Positions 45,951-55,143 are shown, counted from the first letter of the stretch. The stretch is 64,000 nt of DNA from Paraburkholderia lacunae (GCF_003353175.1 NZ_QHKS01000007.1:1-64000), one strand, 5' to 3'. Made by a program: numbers and translations. Notes: generated from the letters alone by a model not told the origin.

Positions 45951-46961
45951 TCAGGCTGCGGTCACAATCGGCGATGGATCGGCAAGTGCCTTCGCATCGC
46001 AGAGTTCCAGCGCGTCGAGTTCCGCGCGGCTCGGCAGGCCTTCGGAGTCGCCGATCACCTGAATCGCCAGCCCGCCGATCCGGTTGCCGCGCGCCACCGC
46101 TTGCGGCAGCGGCCTGCCTTCGAGCAGCGCGCTGATCACGCCGACGGCGAAACCGTCGCCCGCGCCCACCGTATCCACCACTTTCGCGACCGGCTTGCAC
46201 ACGACCACGCCGGCGTCGTCGGCGGTACGGAAGTACGCGCCTTGCGCGCCGAGCTTGATGATCACGCCGCGCGCGCCGTGGTCGAGATAGAAACGCGCAA
46301 TGTCGTCCGGCTTCGTGTAGCCGGTCAGAATCTCGCCTTCGCCGATGCCCGGCAGCACCCAGTCGGCCAACGCCGCCAGCGCATTCAGACCTTCGATCAT
46401 CGCGGCGCGCGACGGCCAGAGCGTCGGGCGAAGGTTCGGATCGAACGAAATCGTCTTACCGGCCGCGCGCATTTCACGCGCCAGATGAAACGCGAGTTCA
46501 CGCGAGCTTGCCGAGATCGCCGGCGCCACGCCGGTCAGATGCAGGTGACGCGCGGACAGCACGTAATCCGCTGCGTAGTCGGCCAGCGACAGGTGGCTCG
46601 CGGCCGAGCCCTTGCGGAAGTATTCGATCGCCGGATCGCTGCCGTCGTCGCATTTCGACTTCAACTGGAAGCCGGTTGGGTAGCGCTCGTCGGTGGTGAC
46701 GCAGCGCTGGTCGATACCTTCTTTGCTCAGGGTGTCGCGCACGTACTGGCCGAACGAATCGTTGCCGACACGGCTCATCCAGCCGACCCTGAAACCGAGC
46801 CGCGCAAGACCAATCGCCACGTTCAGATCGGCGCCCGCGACACGCTTCGTGAACTGCCCGACGCCGGCGAGCGGGCCGGTTTCGGCGGCCACGAACATGG
46901 CCATCGCTTCGCCGTAGGTGACGACGTCGAGTGCTGCGGGAATCCGGGTTGTCTCGTTCAT
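45951..46961 (-). CDS. kguK: PfkB-family 2-ketogluconokinase
   Basis: A 336-residue sugar kinase. The start DVVTYGEAMAMFVAAETG, the first PfkB motif AGADLNVAIGLARLG and the catalytic VDTVGAGDGFAVGVISALLEG are present. It phosphorylates 2-ketogluconate (KdgK-like kinases are close relatives, so the substrate rests on context). A 150-base gap with 15-bp tandem repeats separates it from kguE. Confidence 0.85.
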   Translation of the reverse strand: MNETTRIPAALDVVTYGEAMAMFVAAETGPLAGVGQFTKRVAGADLNVAIGLARLGFRVGWMSRVGNDSFGQYVRDTLSKEGIDQRCVTTDERYPTGFQLKSKCDDGSDPAIEYFRKGSAASHLSLADYAADYVLSARHLHLTGVAPAISASSRELAFHLAREMRAAGKTISFDPNLRPTLWPSRAAMIEGLNALAALADWVLPGIGEGEILTGYTKPDDIARFYLDHGARGVIIKLGAQGAYFRTADDAGVVVCKPVAKVVDTVGAGDGFAVGVISALLEGRPLPQAVARGNRIGGLAIQVIGDSEGLPSRAELDALELCDAKALADPSPIVTAA

Positions 46962-46995
46962 GCCTGCTCCTGCGTTCTTCTGCTGCGGGTTCTCG

Positions 46996-47040
46996 TCTGC
47001 TGTGCTCTCTTCTGCTGTGCTCTCTTCTGCTGTGCTCTCT
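46996..47040. repeat. Three tandem copies of a 15-bp repeat between kguE and kguK
   Basis: TCTGCTGTGCTCTCT is repeated exactly at 46996-47010, 47011-47025 and 47026-47040, followed by a degenerate fourth copy and poly-T. In the transcript (minus strand) the tract is purine-rich. It lies directly upstream of the kguK ribosome region and outside any supported gene. Confidence 0.75.
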
Positions 47041-47113
47041 TCCGCTGCGTGTTTTTTTACTGTGTGTCTTTTACTACTTGTCTTTTGTCGTTCCCTCCGG
47101 TTCTACGAGCCAC

Positions 47114-47887
47114 TCAAGCAGCGGCCAGCCACGCGACGTAATGCGCCGCGTCGGCCTCGATGCGCGTGGCATCGAAGGGAAACTCGATGGCGCGCGGCAC
47201 ATGGGGCGGCAAGCTGGCGAGCACCGCCGCGAACTGCGCGTCGTCCGCGGCCGGCGCGCTCGCTAAGCGGCGCGTGCCCTCGCCGTTCATCGTCTTGCAA
47301 TGAACGTATTCGACATGCGCCGCAAGTTGCTGCGCGGCGTCGAGCGGCGCGACACCGCGCCACAACCAGTTGCCGACGTCGAACGTCATGCCGAGCACGC
47401 CGGCGTGTCCTTCGCGCGCCAACGCATCGAACAGGCCGACGAATTGCGCGAGCGAACCGCCCTGTTCCAACTGGCCGTTTTCGACGACGAGCCGCGGGCT
47501 CATCCCGCGCACGCAGGCAGCGATCGCCGCGGCATTCGCATGCGCGGCAAAGCCGCCGAGTTGCAATTTCACAAAACGCGCGCCGAGTGCCGTGGCCTCG
47601 ATCAAGGCGAGACGCAAGGCGTAGACATCGAGCACGCCTTCGGGCGTGTAGAGGCACTCTGGCGTCGAGTAAACCGACCACAAGCCGAGTTTCGCCATTG
47701 CGTTGCCCAGCGAGCGCAGCGCTTCAACCGAGGCGTCGGCATCGCTCGCGAACAACTCGCGGCGCACCTCGAAACCGCCGGCGCCAGCCGCCGCGCTCAC
47801 GCTCGTCCACTTCGCGTGGCCGCCGGCGCGAACCGCGTCCATCCCGAATGCACTTGCGACAATCACCACATCAGCCATGTCAGCCAT
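47114..47887 (-). CDS. kguE: TIM-barrel sugar isomerase/epimerase-like protein of the kgu operon
   Basis: A 257-residue xylose-isomerase-like TIM-barrel protein (VVIVASAFGMDAVRAGGHAKWTSV, FVKLQLGGFAAH, RLVVENGQLEQGG, LGMTFDVGNWLW, YVHCKTMN) with conserved metal-binding Glu/Asp/His candidates. KguE is the first gene of pseudomonad 2-ketogluconate operons, and its exact reaction is not well defined. I use ATG 47887 because the PtxS-like palindrome lies upstream of it; the longer frame to 48010 would run through the operator. A second ATG at 47878 is also possible. Confidence 0.75.
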   Translation of the reverse strand: MADMADVVIVASAFGMDAVRAGGHAKWTSVSAAAGAGGFEVRRELFASDADASVEALRSLGNAMAKLGLWSVYSTPECLYTPEGVLDVYALRLALIEATALGARFVKLQLGGFAAHANAAAIAACVRGMSPRLVVENGQLEQGGSLAQFVGLFDALAREGHAGVLGMTFDVGNWLWRGVAPLDAAQQLAAHVEYVHCKTMNGEGTRRLASAPAADDAQFAAVLASLPPHVPRAIEFPFDATRIEADAAHYVAWLAAA

Positions 47888-47923
47888 GTCGAATTTACCC
47901 AGCCTTGTTTTCGTTTCGGCGTA

Positions 47924-47937
47924 TGGAACCGGTTCCA
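47924..47937. promoter_or_regulatory. PtxS-type operator palindrome upstream of kguE
   Basis: TGGAACCGGTTCCA is a perfect 14-bp palindrome 37 bases upstream of the kguE start. The known Pseudomonas PtxS site is TGAAACCGGTTTCA, which differs by one base per half. Because ptxS is the operon's last gene, the repressor probably controls its own synthesis here. Confidence 0.75.
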
Positions 47938-48155
47938 AATCGCGATCTAAAAAAAGCGCCATTGCGCTTTGATGTGCGAATGGTGCGCCGAGGCGATAGG
48001 AGTGCACCATAGTGGAAATCCCCAGGCGCCAGCCTGTGCGGCTAGCTTGGGACGCCGGATTGGGCCGTCGGCCTTGGTCGCCAGCCTTGGTCGCGAGCCT
48101 TGGGCCAGCGTGGGACGCCGAGTGACGCCGAGCAGGAACGCCCGAGGCCCGGCGA

Positions 48156-49067
48156 TCAGGCCCCGTCCGCCAGACACAGCGCGAGAAACTGCTGCAACAC
48201 CCGCGAGGGTGCGCTCGCGTGCGGCACCAGAATCGACAGCCGCCGCGTCAACGGCTCGGGGCTCAGCGAGAACAGGCACAGCGCGCCGTCTTCATGCCGC
48301 ATCGACATCGCCGAGACGAAGCCGATGCCCATGCCCGCTCGCACCGCTTCCTTGACGCCTTCGACCCCGGCAATTTCCAGCGCCACGCGCATCGGCACGC
48401 CGGCCCGCGCAAACGCGCGCTCGACGATCTGCCGCACGCCGGAGCCGGCTTCGCGCAACACCAGCGGATGTGCGCCGAACGCCGCCAGCTCCACCCGACC
48501 GCCCTCGCCGCCCTCGCCGGTCGCGCCGCCCAGCTGCGCGAGAGGATGCGTGCGCGGCATGATCGCGACGATCTCGTCCTCGCGCCACGCGTGCACCGCG
48601 GTGTCCGGCGGCAGATCCGAGCCGACCGGCCCTTCGATCAGCGCGATGTCGACCGAATCGAGCGCGCCGACGATTTCCGTGGTGTTGCCGTCCGCGGTAT
48701 GCAACGACACGTCCGGATAGCGGCGATGAAAGTCGGCAATCAGGTAGGGCAGCAGATAACTGGCCGGCGTGGTGCTCGCGCCGATGCGCAAGGTGCCCTG
48801 CTCCATGCCGCGCAACGCGTCGCGGTACGCGTGCGCCTGGCGCCACGTGTCGCGCAGCCGCGTGGCGTAGCTGGCGAGTTGCTCGCCGGCGGGCGTGAGC
48901 CGCACGCCGCGGCCGTCGCGCTGGTACAGCGGCTCGCCGAATTCGTCCTGCAACTGCCGCAATTGCCCGGACACCGCCGGCTGCGACAGATGCAACGCGA
49001 CCGCGGCCCGGCTGATATTGCGATGCTCGGCGACAGTGGCGAATGTTATAAGTTGATCCGGGGTCAT
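48156..49067 (-). CDS. LysR-family regulator, divergent to YeiH-type exporter
   Basis: A 303-residue LTTR of the CysL/YeiE branch (NISRAAVALHLSQPAVSGQLRQLQDEFGEPLYQRDGRGVRLT; LRIGASTTPASYLLPYLIADF; VALEIAGVEGVKEAVRAGMGIGFV). Regulators of this branch often sit beside YeiH sulfate exporters and respond to sulfur compounds. It lies 120 bases from yeiH with an LTTR-type repeat at 49078-49096. Confidence 0.85.
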   Translation of the reverse strand: MTPDQLITFATVAEHRNISRAAVALHLSQPAVSGQLRQLQDEFGEPLYQRDGRGVRLTPAGEQLASYATRLRDTWRQAHAYRDALRGMEQGTLRIGASTTPASYLLPYLIADFHRRYPDVSLHTADGNTTEIVGALDSVDIALIEGPVGSDLPPDTAVHAWREDEIVAIMPRTHPLAQLGGATGEGGEGGRVELAAFGAHPLVLREAGSGVRQIVERAFARAGVPMRVALEIAGVEGVKEAVRAGMGIGFVSAMSMRHEDGALCLFSLSPEPLTRRLSILVPHASAPSRVLQQFLALCLADGA

Positions 49068-49077
49068 GATGGTTAAT

Positions 49078-49131
49078 GTATCAGTCCATCCGATACTTTA
49101 CATTCTAAATCATGATTTTTCATATCGATAT
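49078..49131. promoter_or_regulatory. LTTR box and AT-rich palindromes between LysR and yeiH
   Basis: GTATC-N9-GATAC (49078-49096) is 11 bases upstream of the LysR ATG and fits an LTTR recognition or autoregulation site. AAATCATGATTT (49107-49118) and ATATCGATAT (49122-49131) are perfect palindromes in an AT-rich patch that likely holds the divergent promoters. Confidence 0.55.
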
Positions 49132-49187
49132 ATCTAATTTAGGATTAGGCCCATCGAATCACGACAGTCACAGAAGGGCACTACACC

Positions 49188-50285
49188 ATGTCCACCGCTC
49201 ATCTCACCGCCACTACCGCATCGACCGAGTCTTCGACCCGCGGCCAACTCAACGGCATCCTGTTCGTTGCGCTGTTCGCCGCCGCCGTGACCCGTATCGC
49301 GTCGATTCCAGCCATCGCCGGTCTGGGTTTGAGTCCGTTGATCGTCGGCATCGTGGCGGGCGCCGTCTATGGCAACGCGCTGCGCGACGGCATGCCCGCA
49401 AGCTGGGCGGCCGGCGTCAACTTCTCGGCGCGCAAGCTGCTGCGCATCGCCGTCGCGTTCTTCGGCCTGCGCGTGAGCTTGCAGGAAATCGCCCAGGTCG
49501 GTCTGCCTGGCCTCGCGGAATCGGTGCTGATCGTGGTGAGCACCCTTGTCATCGGCACGTGGGTCGGCATGAAGACCATGAAGCTCGATCGCGACACGGC
49601 GCTCCTGACCGCGGCGGGCAGCGCGATCTGCGGTGCGGCGGCCGTGCTCGCCTTCGAATCGACGCTGCAATCGAAGCCGCACAAGAGCGCCATGGCGGTC
49701 GGCAGCGTGGTGCTGTTCGGCACGCTGTCGATGTTCCTCTACCCGGTGCTGTTCAAGGCAGGCTGGCTGCATCTCGACACGGTCGGCGCGGGCCTCTTTT
49801 TCGGCGGCACGATTCATGAAGTCGCGCAGGTGGTCGGCGCAGCCAGCAATGTGAGCCCGGAAGCGACCCATGTCGCGACCATCGTCAAGATGACCCGCGT
49901 GATGCTGCTGGTGCCGGTGCTGCTGGCGATCGGCATGTGGGTGAACCGCTCGGCGCGCCGCACATCGGCATCCACTTCAGCGACGGCACACGACGGCGCA
50001 CGGCACGCACCGCGCAAGCTGGCGATTCCCTGGTTCGCACTCGGCTTCCTCGCCTTCGTCGTGGTCAATTCGCTGCATGTGTTGCCCGACACCGCGACGA
50101 ACACGCTGAATACGCTCGACACCTTCGCGCTGACGATGGCCATGACCGCGCTCGGCATCGAAACCCGCATCTCGCAGATCCGTCAGGCCGGGCCTCGCGC
50201 GTTGACCACAGGACTGATCCTGTACGTGTGGCTGACTGCCGGTGGACTGGGGATCACGTGGACTGTCCAGCGCCTGTTCGGTTAA
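49188..50285 (+). CDS. yeiH: YeiH-family putative sulfate exporter
   Basis: A 365-residue membrane protein with about ten hydrophobic segments, including LSPLIVGIVAGAVYGNALRDGMPASW, FSARKLLRIAVAFFGLRVSLQEIA, GSAICGAAAVLAFES and FGGTIHEVAQVVGAASNVSPEA, all typical of the YeiH/PSE sulfate-export family. ATG 49188 begins MSTAHLTATTA. The LysR gene opposite probably regulates it. The substrate is inferred from family annotation, which is itself only partly tested. Confidence 0.85.
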   Translation: MSTAHLTATTASTESSTRGQLNGILFVALFAAAVTRIASIPAIAGLGLSPLIVGIVAGAVYGNALRDGMPASWAAGVNFSARKLLRIAVAFFGLRVSLQEIAQVGLPGLAESVLIVVSTLVIGTWVGMKTMKLDRDTALLTAAGSAICGAAAVLAFESTLQSKPHKSAMAVGSVVLFGTLSMFLYPVLFKAGWLHLDTVGAGLFFGGTIHEVAQVVGAASNVSPEATHVATIVKMTRVMLLVPVLLAIGMWVNRSARRTSASTSATAHDGARHAPRKLAIPWFALGFLAFVVVNSLHVLPDTATNTLNTLDTFALTMAMTALGIETRISQIRQAGPRALTTGLILYVWLTAGGLGITWTVQRLFG

Positions 50286-50306
50286 GCCGCCCTTGTCTGC
50301 CAACCC

Positions 50307-50328
50307 ACCCCGCCGCGCGCGGGGTTTT
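50307..50328 (+). terminator. Intrinsic terminator of yeiH
   Basis: ACCCCGC and GCGGGGT arms with a 5-base loop, then TTTT, 21 bases after the yeiH stop. Confidence 0.75.
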
Positions 50329-50442
50329 GCGCATTCAGGAGAACAATCCGACATGCTCGCGCGGCATACTGGCTGCTGACGTCACTGCTGACGTAACGCG
50401 TTCACGCAAACCCGTTCATGCAACCGGAGTGAGGATCGACCG

Positions 50443-51180
50443 ATGAGCCTGGAACTTTACTATTGGGACGGCTTGCAAGGCCGCGGCGAATTCGTGCGGC
50501 TCGCGCTGGAAGAGGCCGGCGCCGACTATGTGGAAGTGGCGCGCGGCAAGAAGGCCGAGGGCCTCGGCACGAGCGCGATGATGTCGGTGATGAAGAGCGC
50601 CGCCGAACCGTATCCGCCGTTCGCGCCGCCGTTTCTGAAAGACGGCGATCTGGTGATCTCGCAGACCGCCAACATCCTGTTCTACCTCGGCCCGCGCCTG
50701 AACCTGGCGCCTGCCGTCGAGAACTTGCGCTACGTCGCCAACGGCTTGCAACTGACGATCGCCGACGTCGTCACCGAAGCGCACGACACGCATCATCCGC
50801 TCGCCTCCGGCCTCTACTACGAAGAGCAGAAAGACGCCGCAAAACTGCGCGCGCACGACTTCATCGACAATCGGATTCCGAAGTTCATGAAGTACTTCGA
50901 GCGCGTGCTCAAGCAGAATCCGGCCGGCGCCCAGTTCATGGTGGGCGACGCGCTGACTTACGTCGACCTGTCGATGTTCCAGCTGATCGACGGCCTGCTG
51001 TATGCGTTTCCACGTGCGCTCAAGCGGTTCGGCGAACACTATCCGCGCCTCGCCGCGCTGCACGACGCGGTGATGGCGCGGCCGAACATCGCCGCGTATC
51101 TCGAGTCCGACCGGCGCATCGCACATAACGAAGCCTGCATCTTCCGGCACTACCCCGAACTCGACAAGGCGGCGGCTTGA
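50443..51180 (+). CDS. Glutathione S-transferase
   Basis: A 245-residue GST. The thioredoxin-like N-domain begins LELYYWDGLQGRGEFVRLALEEAGADY, with the early Tyr typical of catalytic GSTs, and includes FLKDGDLVISQTANILFYLG (glutathione-binding cis-Pro region variant). The all-helical C-domain contains FMVGDALTYVDLSMFQLIDGL. The arrangement resembles sigma-like GSTs. ATG 50443; the ribosome site is a GGAGTGAGGA run just upstream. Substrate unknown. Confidence 0.85.
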   Translation: MSLELYYWDGLQGRGEFVRLALEEAGADYVEVARGKKAEGLGTSAMMSVMKSAAEPYPPFAPPFLKDGDLVISQTANILFYLGPRLNLAPAVENLRYVANGLQLTIADVVTEAHDTHHPLASGLYYEEQKDAAKLRAHDFIDNRIPKFMKYFERVLKQNPAGAQFMVGDALTYVDLSMFQLIDGLLYAFPRALKRFGEHYPRLAALHDAVMARPNIAAYLESDRRIAHNEACIFRHYPELDKAAA

Positions 51181-51292
51181 TCCGCGCCGCCCGCCTGCGC
51201 TCGCCGGCCGCATCGCGCCCGCTTACGATAGCGGACGCGACGCTGCTGCCGCGCGCGCTTTTCCTCCACCCATCACGCCCTCTACTGCCGAC

Positions 51293-53026
51293 GTGCTTTC
51301 ATTCCTGCTGAAGCTGCGCACCCGCGCCCAACGCCTGTTCCGCCTTTCCGATGCCCACACGATGCTGGTCTGGTCGGTGGTGGTCGGCGTCGCAGGTGCG
51401 TTCGCGACGTTCCTCTTTCGCGAAGGCATCGCGCTGCTGCAACTCGCGGTGTCCGGCGAGTCCGGCAGTTTCGTCGAAATGGCGCGCGGCTTGCCGTGGA
51501 CCGTGCGCGTCTGGCTGCCGGCCGCGGGCGGCCTGATCGCCGGCGTCTTTCTGCTGATCGCGCAGCGTTACGCCGACAAGTGCAATCACGTCGACTACAT
51601 GGAAGCGGTCGCGATCGGCGACGGCGTGGTGCCGGTGAAGCTGAGCTTGTGGCGCAGCGTGTCGTCGCTGTTCACGATTTCGAGCGGCGGCTCGATTGGC
51701 CGCGAAGGTCCGATGGTGCAACTGGCTGCGCTGGCCGCGTCGCTGATCGGCCGCTGGGTGCATTTCGATCCGCCGCGTCTGCGGCTCCTGGTCGCGTGCG
51801 GCGCCGCGGCCGGGATTACCTCCGCTTATAGCGCGCCGATTGCCGGCGCGTTTTTCGTCACCGAAATCGTGCTCGGCTCGATCGCGATGGAAAGCTTTGG
51901 GCCGGTAGTGGTCGCGGCGGTGGTCGCCAATATCACGATGCGTGAATTCGCGGGCTACAAGCCGCCGTACGAGATGCCCGTGTTCCCGCCGGTGACGGGC
52001 GTCGAAGTGCTGTTGTTCGTCGCGCTCGGCGTACTGTGCGGCGCGGCCGCGCCGCAATTCCTGCGGCTACTCGATGTCTCGAAGGCGGGCTTTCGCAAGC
52101 TGCCGTTGCCGCTGCCGGTGCGGCTCGCGCTCGGCGGCCTCGCGGTCGGCATTCTCTCGGTGTGGTCGCCCGAGGTGTGGGGCAATGGCTATAGCGTGGT
52201 CAACTCGATTCTGCACTCGCCGTGGACCTGGGGCGCGCTCGTCCTCGTGCTGGTGTTCAAGCTCGTCGCCACTGCGGCCACCGCCGGTTCCGGCGCGATC
52301 GGCGGCGTGTTCACGCCGACGCTCTTCGTCGGCGCGGTGGTGGGCTCGCTGTTCGGGCTGGGCATGCATGCGCTGTGGCCGCACGGCACCTCGGCGCCGT
52401 TCGCGTATGCGATGGTCGGCATGGGCGCGTTTCTGGCCGGCGCCACCCAGGCGCCATTGATGGCGATCCTGATGATCTTCGAAATGACGCTCAGCTATCA
52501 GGTCGTGCTGCCGCTGATGCTGTCGTGCGTGGTCGCCTATTTCGTGTCGCGTGCGATTGCGAAGACTTCGATGTACGAAATCACGCTGCGCCGCAATCGC
52601 GAGGAACAGGAACGCTCGCAGTTGCGCGCGACGCAGATGCGCGAGCTGATCCGTCCCGCCGAAACCGTGGTGCCGCCCAATGCGACCGTGCACGACATGA
52701 CGCGCGTGTTCCTCGAATATCCGGTGAAGTATCTGTACGTTGCCAACGAGTCCGGCGCGTTTCTCGGCGTGGTCGCGCTGAAAGACATCACGTCCGATCT
52801 GCTGGACGAGCGCGACACCGCCGCGAAAACCGCCGCCGACTATTTGCAGCCGCATTTCGATGTGCTCACGCCCGACATGCCGCTCGGCGTTGCATTGCAG
52901 CACTTCCTGGCGTTCCAGGGCGAGCGGCTGCCGGTGATCGAAAGCACGGCGCAGCCGACGCTCGCGGGCGTGGTCTATAAGACCTCCCTGCTCGACGCGT
53001 ATTTCCGTATGAATCCGACCCGCTAG
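51293..53026 (+). CDS. clcB: ClcB-type chloride channel/transporter with C-terminal CBS domains
   Basis: A 577-residue ClC protein. Family motifs are GGSIGREGPMVQLAALAAS (GREGP, about 135-152), ITSAYSAPIAGAFFVTEIV, GSGAIGGVFTPTLFVGAVVGS (GIFTP-like) and FLAGATQAPLMAILMIFEMT. Two CBS domains occupy about 455-575. The position expected for the proton Glu gate in GREGP is conserved. It starts with GTG at 51293; no upstream ATG in frame is usable. Downstream of GST but with its own promoter room (112 bases). Confidence 0.87.
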   Translation: MLSFLLKLRTRAQRLFRLSDAHTMLVWSVVVGVAGAFATFLFREGIALLQLAVSGESGSFVEMARGLPWTVRVWLPAAGGLIAGVFLLIAQRYADKCNHVDYMEAVAIGDGVVPVKLSLWRSVSSLFTISSGGSIGREGPMVQLAALAASLIGRWVHFDPPRLRLLVACGAAAGITSAYSAPIAGAFFVTEIVLGSIAMESFGPVVVAAVVANITMREFAGYKPPYEMPVFPPVTGVEVLLFVALGVLCGAAAPQFLRLLDVSKAGFRKLPLPLPVRLALGGLAVGILSVWSPEVWGNGYSVVNSILHSPWTWGALVLVLVFKLVATAATAGSGAIGGVFTPTLFVGAVVGSLFGLGMHALWPHGTSAPFAYAMVGMGAFLAGATQAPLMAILMIFEMTLSYQVVLPLMLSCVVAYFVSRAIAKTSMYEITLRRNREEQERSQLRATQMRELIRPAETVVPPNATVHDMTRVFLEYPVKYLYVANESGAFLGVVALKDITSDLLDERDTAAKTAADYLQPHFDVLTPDMPLGVALQHFLAFQGERLPVIESTAQPTLAGVVYKTSLLDAYFRMNPTR

Positions 53027-53201
53027 TCCTGCGCTTCAATCAAGCCGCGCGTACCGTGCGGCGCCACGCCAACGGACACATCGCGAGCCGTGCAAAGCCC
53101 GCCAGATTCTCTACAATGGGAAAACGCTGCGGCGATTGCACGCAGCGCGCGTTACGCCAAGACGGGCGCACCGAGACGCCCGCCCTTCGATCGGAGCGAA
53201 G

Positions 53202-54539
53202 ATGAGCGAACCGTCCCTCGATGCCGTGCGCCGCGATCAGGCGGGCTGGATTTTTCTGCATATCGAAGGCGAGCCGTATGATCGCGGCGAGCAGCACGGT
53301 CAGTTGCTCGCCACTGAAATCCAGAACGCGATCCGCACCGCCCGCTACCTCGCGAAGTGGGACACCGGCGAAGACTTCGACACCTTCGTCAACGCTGCCG
53401 TCTCGCAGTTCGCCAACAAACTCGACACCGAATTCGCCGACGAAATCCAGGGCATCGCCGACGGCGCGAAGCTGCCGTTCGCCGAGGTGCTGGCATGGAA
53501 CGGCTACATGGATCTGCTGCAAAGCTGGTGGCCGACCCACGCCGCGCAGCAGCAACCGCGGCTCGGGCTGAAACCGTGGCGCGGGCGGCGCGGCCATCAT
53601 TGCAGCGCGTTCATCGCCACCGGCAACGCCACGCGCGACGGCCGCATCGTGATGGCGCACAACTCGTGGGACCGCTACGCCGCGGGCGACGCGTTCAACG
53701 TGGTGTTCGACATCGTGCCGGATCGCGGCAACCGGATCCTGATGCAGGGTCTGCCCGGCTGCATCTCCAGCCTCACCGATTTCTGGGTAACGGCCGCCGG
53801 CCTGATGGTGACCGAAACCACCATCTCCAACTTTGTCGGCTACAACGCGGCGGGCGCGCCGGAGTTCTACCGCTCGCGGCGCGCGTCGCAGTACGCGAAC
53901 AGCATCGGCGATTGGTGCGAGATGTTCGCGATCGCCAATAACGGCGGCTACGCGAACAGCTGGCTGCTCGGCGACACCAAAACCGGCGAGATCGCCCGCT
54001 ACGAACTCGGGCTGCATTATTCCGGTTTCGAAAGCACCAGGGACGGTTTCTACAGCGGCTACAACACCGCGACCGATCTGAAGATCCGCAACCAGGAATG
54101 CATCGGCGAAGGCGAGGACTATACGGACGTGCGCAAGAACGGCGCGCGGCGCTTGCGCTTCATGCAACTGGAGGATATCCATCACGGCAAGATCGACGTC
54201 GAACTCGCCAAGCAGATGATCGCGGATCATCACGATGTCTATCTCGACCGCAACGACAACCCCTGCTCGCGCACCATCTGCGGCCATCTGGAACTGGACG
54301 ACGCGCGCTTCGGCGGCTCCGATCACGGACCCTTCAATCCGTGGGGCGCCAACGACGGCAAAGTGGTCGACAGCGAAATGGCGCGCAATATGTCGTTCAG
54401 TGCGCGCTGGGGCCATCCGTGCGGGCGGCCATTCGACGCGCAGGCGTTCATGAAACGCCATCCGCAGTGGAACTGGCTCAACGGGTACATGCGCGACCGG
54501 CCATCGTGGCCCTGGACGCGCTTCGAGGTTTTGCGCTAG
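53202..54539 (+). CDS. C45/phospholipase-B-like Ntn hydrolase
   Basis: A 445-residue protein without a signal peptide. GEPYDRGEQHGQLLATEIQNAIR near the start and EIQGIADGAKLPFAEVLAWNGYMDL belong to the AAT/C45 acyltransferase and phospholipase-B-like superfamily. An inner Cys in HHCSAFIATGNATRDGRIV (near 130) is the expected autoprocessing nucleophile, followed by MAHNSWDRY and NNPCSRTICGHLELDD near the end. Known relatives hydrolyse amide bonds of acylated substrates or phospholipids. ATG 53202 has GGAGCGAAG directly before it. The substrate is not predictable. Confidence 0.75.
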   Translation: MSEPSLDAVRRDQAGWIFLHIEGEPYDRGEQHGQLLATEIQNAIRTARYLAKWDTGEDFDTFVNAAVSQFANKLDTEFADEIQGIADGAKLPFAEVLAWNGYMDLLQSWWPTHAAQQQPRLGLKPWRGRRGHHCSAFIATGNATRDGRIVMAHNSWDRYAAGDAFNVVFDIVPDRGNRILMQGLPGCISSLTDFWVTAAGLMVTETTISNFVGYNAAGAPEFYRSRRASQYANSIGDWCEMFAIANNGGYANSWLLGDTKTGEIARYELGLHYSGFESTRDGFYSGYNTATDLKIRNQECIGEGEDYTDVRKNGARRLRFMQLEDIHHGKIDVELAKQMIADHHDVYLDRNDNPCSRTICGHLELDDARFGGSDHGPFNPWGANDGKVVDSEMARNMSFSARWGHPCGRPFDAQAFMKRHPQWNWLNGYMRDRPSWPWTRFEVLR

Positions 54540-54863
54540 ACGCCCGCCATTCTCCGCGCTGGGTCAACGAGCCGCGGCACGCCGCGCTGCCGCGCTAGGG
54601 TGTCGGCCGCGCCGTGCTGCGTCGCAGCACCCACCCGGCACGACCGTTCGCGACGGATCTGCCTTTTTCCTGCCATCATTTGAAATCGACAACTTGGTTT
54701 TGTCGCTTTTGCGCGGGCGTTGCGCAAAATTGCCATCTAAGATGATAGATGCAGGCCGGCCGCGAACAGCAGCGCCGTGCAAAGACTGGGCCGTCTTTTC
54801 GACGCGGGGACGACACAGCGCTTGCCAAGCCGCTAGCGTCGCATGAGCTTAGGAGGTCGGGCG
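54540..54863. other. Gene-free stretch
   Basis: About 320 bases before the small exported-protein gene. A G/C-rich first part, then a more AT-rich patch (near 54660-54750) that could hold a promoter; no hexamers I would name. No gene supported. Confidence 0.35.
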
Positions 54864-55118
54864 ATGAAAACCTCGACACTGATGACGATGGTGACGCTGT
54901 CGGCCTCGTGCTTTGCCGCGCCGGTTCACACCGGGCCCGACAGCACCACCGCCGGCAGCCTGGCCGAACGCGCCAACGCCGCCCCGGTCGCTCCCGCGGC
55001 GCCGGACGTCGCCGCCACGGACGACATCCGTCCGCAACAATGGCAACATATCGCGCTGCCCAAGTCGCGCCATCTGGACCGAAGCGTCGCCGGACAGAAC
55101 GAGCATCTCCAGACTTGA
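54864..55118 (+). CDS. Small exported hypothetical protein, 84 residues
   Basis: MKTSTLMTMVTLSASCFAAP is a signal peptide with a plausible cut after CFA. The rest is Ala/Pro/Asp-rich and ends in a basic, His-containing segment (PKSRHLDRSVAGQNEHLQT). AGGAGG at 54851-54856 is 7 bases before ATG 54864. No domain is recognised. A GC-rich hairpin at 55144-55174 follows. Confidence 0.55.
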   Translation: MKTSTLMTMVTLSASCFAAPVHTGPDSTTAGSLAERANAAPVAPAAPDVAATDDIRPQQWQHIALPKSRHLDRSVAGQNEHLQT

Positions 55119-55143
55119 TACCCGGCGGCGTTCGGCAGGCGGG

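Noticed and set aside
46931..48012. Plus-strand frame with Ser/Leu/Cys repeats over the kguE-kguK gap
   Set aside because: Its repeats come from the 15-bp tandem tract; it runs antisense to kguE and has no protein-like sequence.
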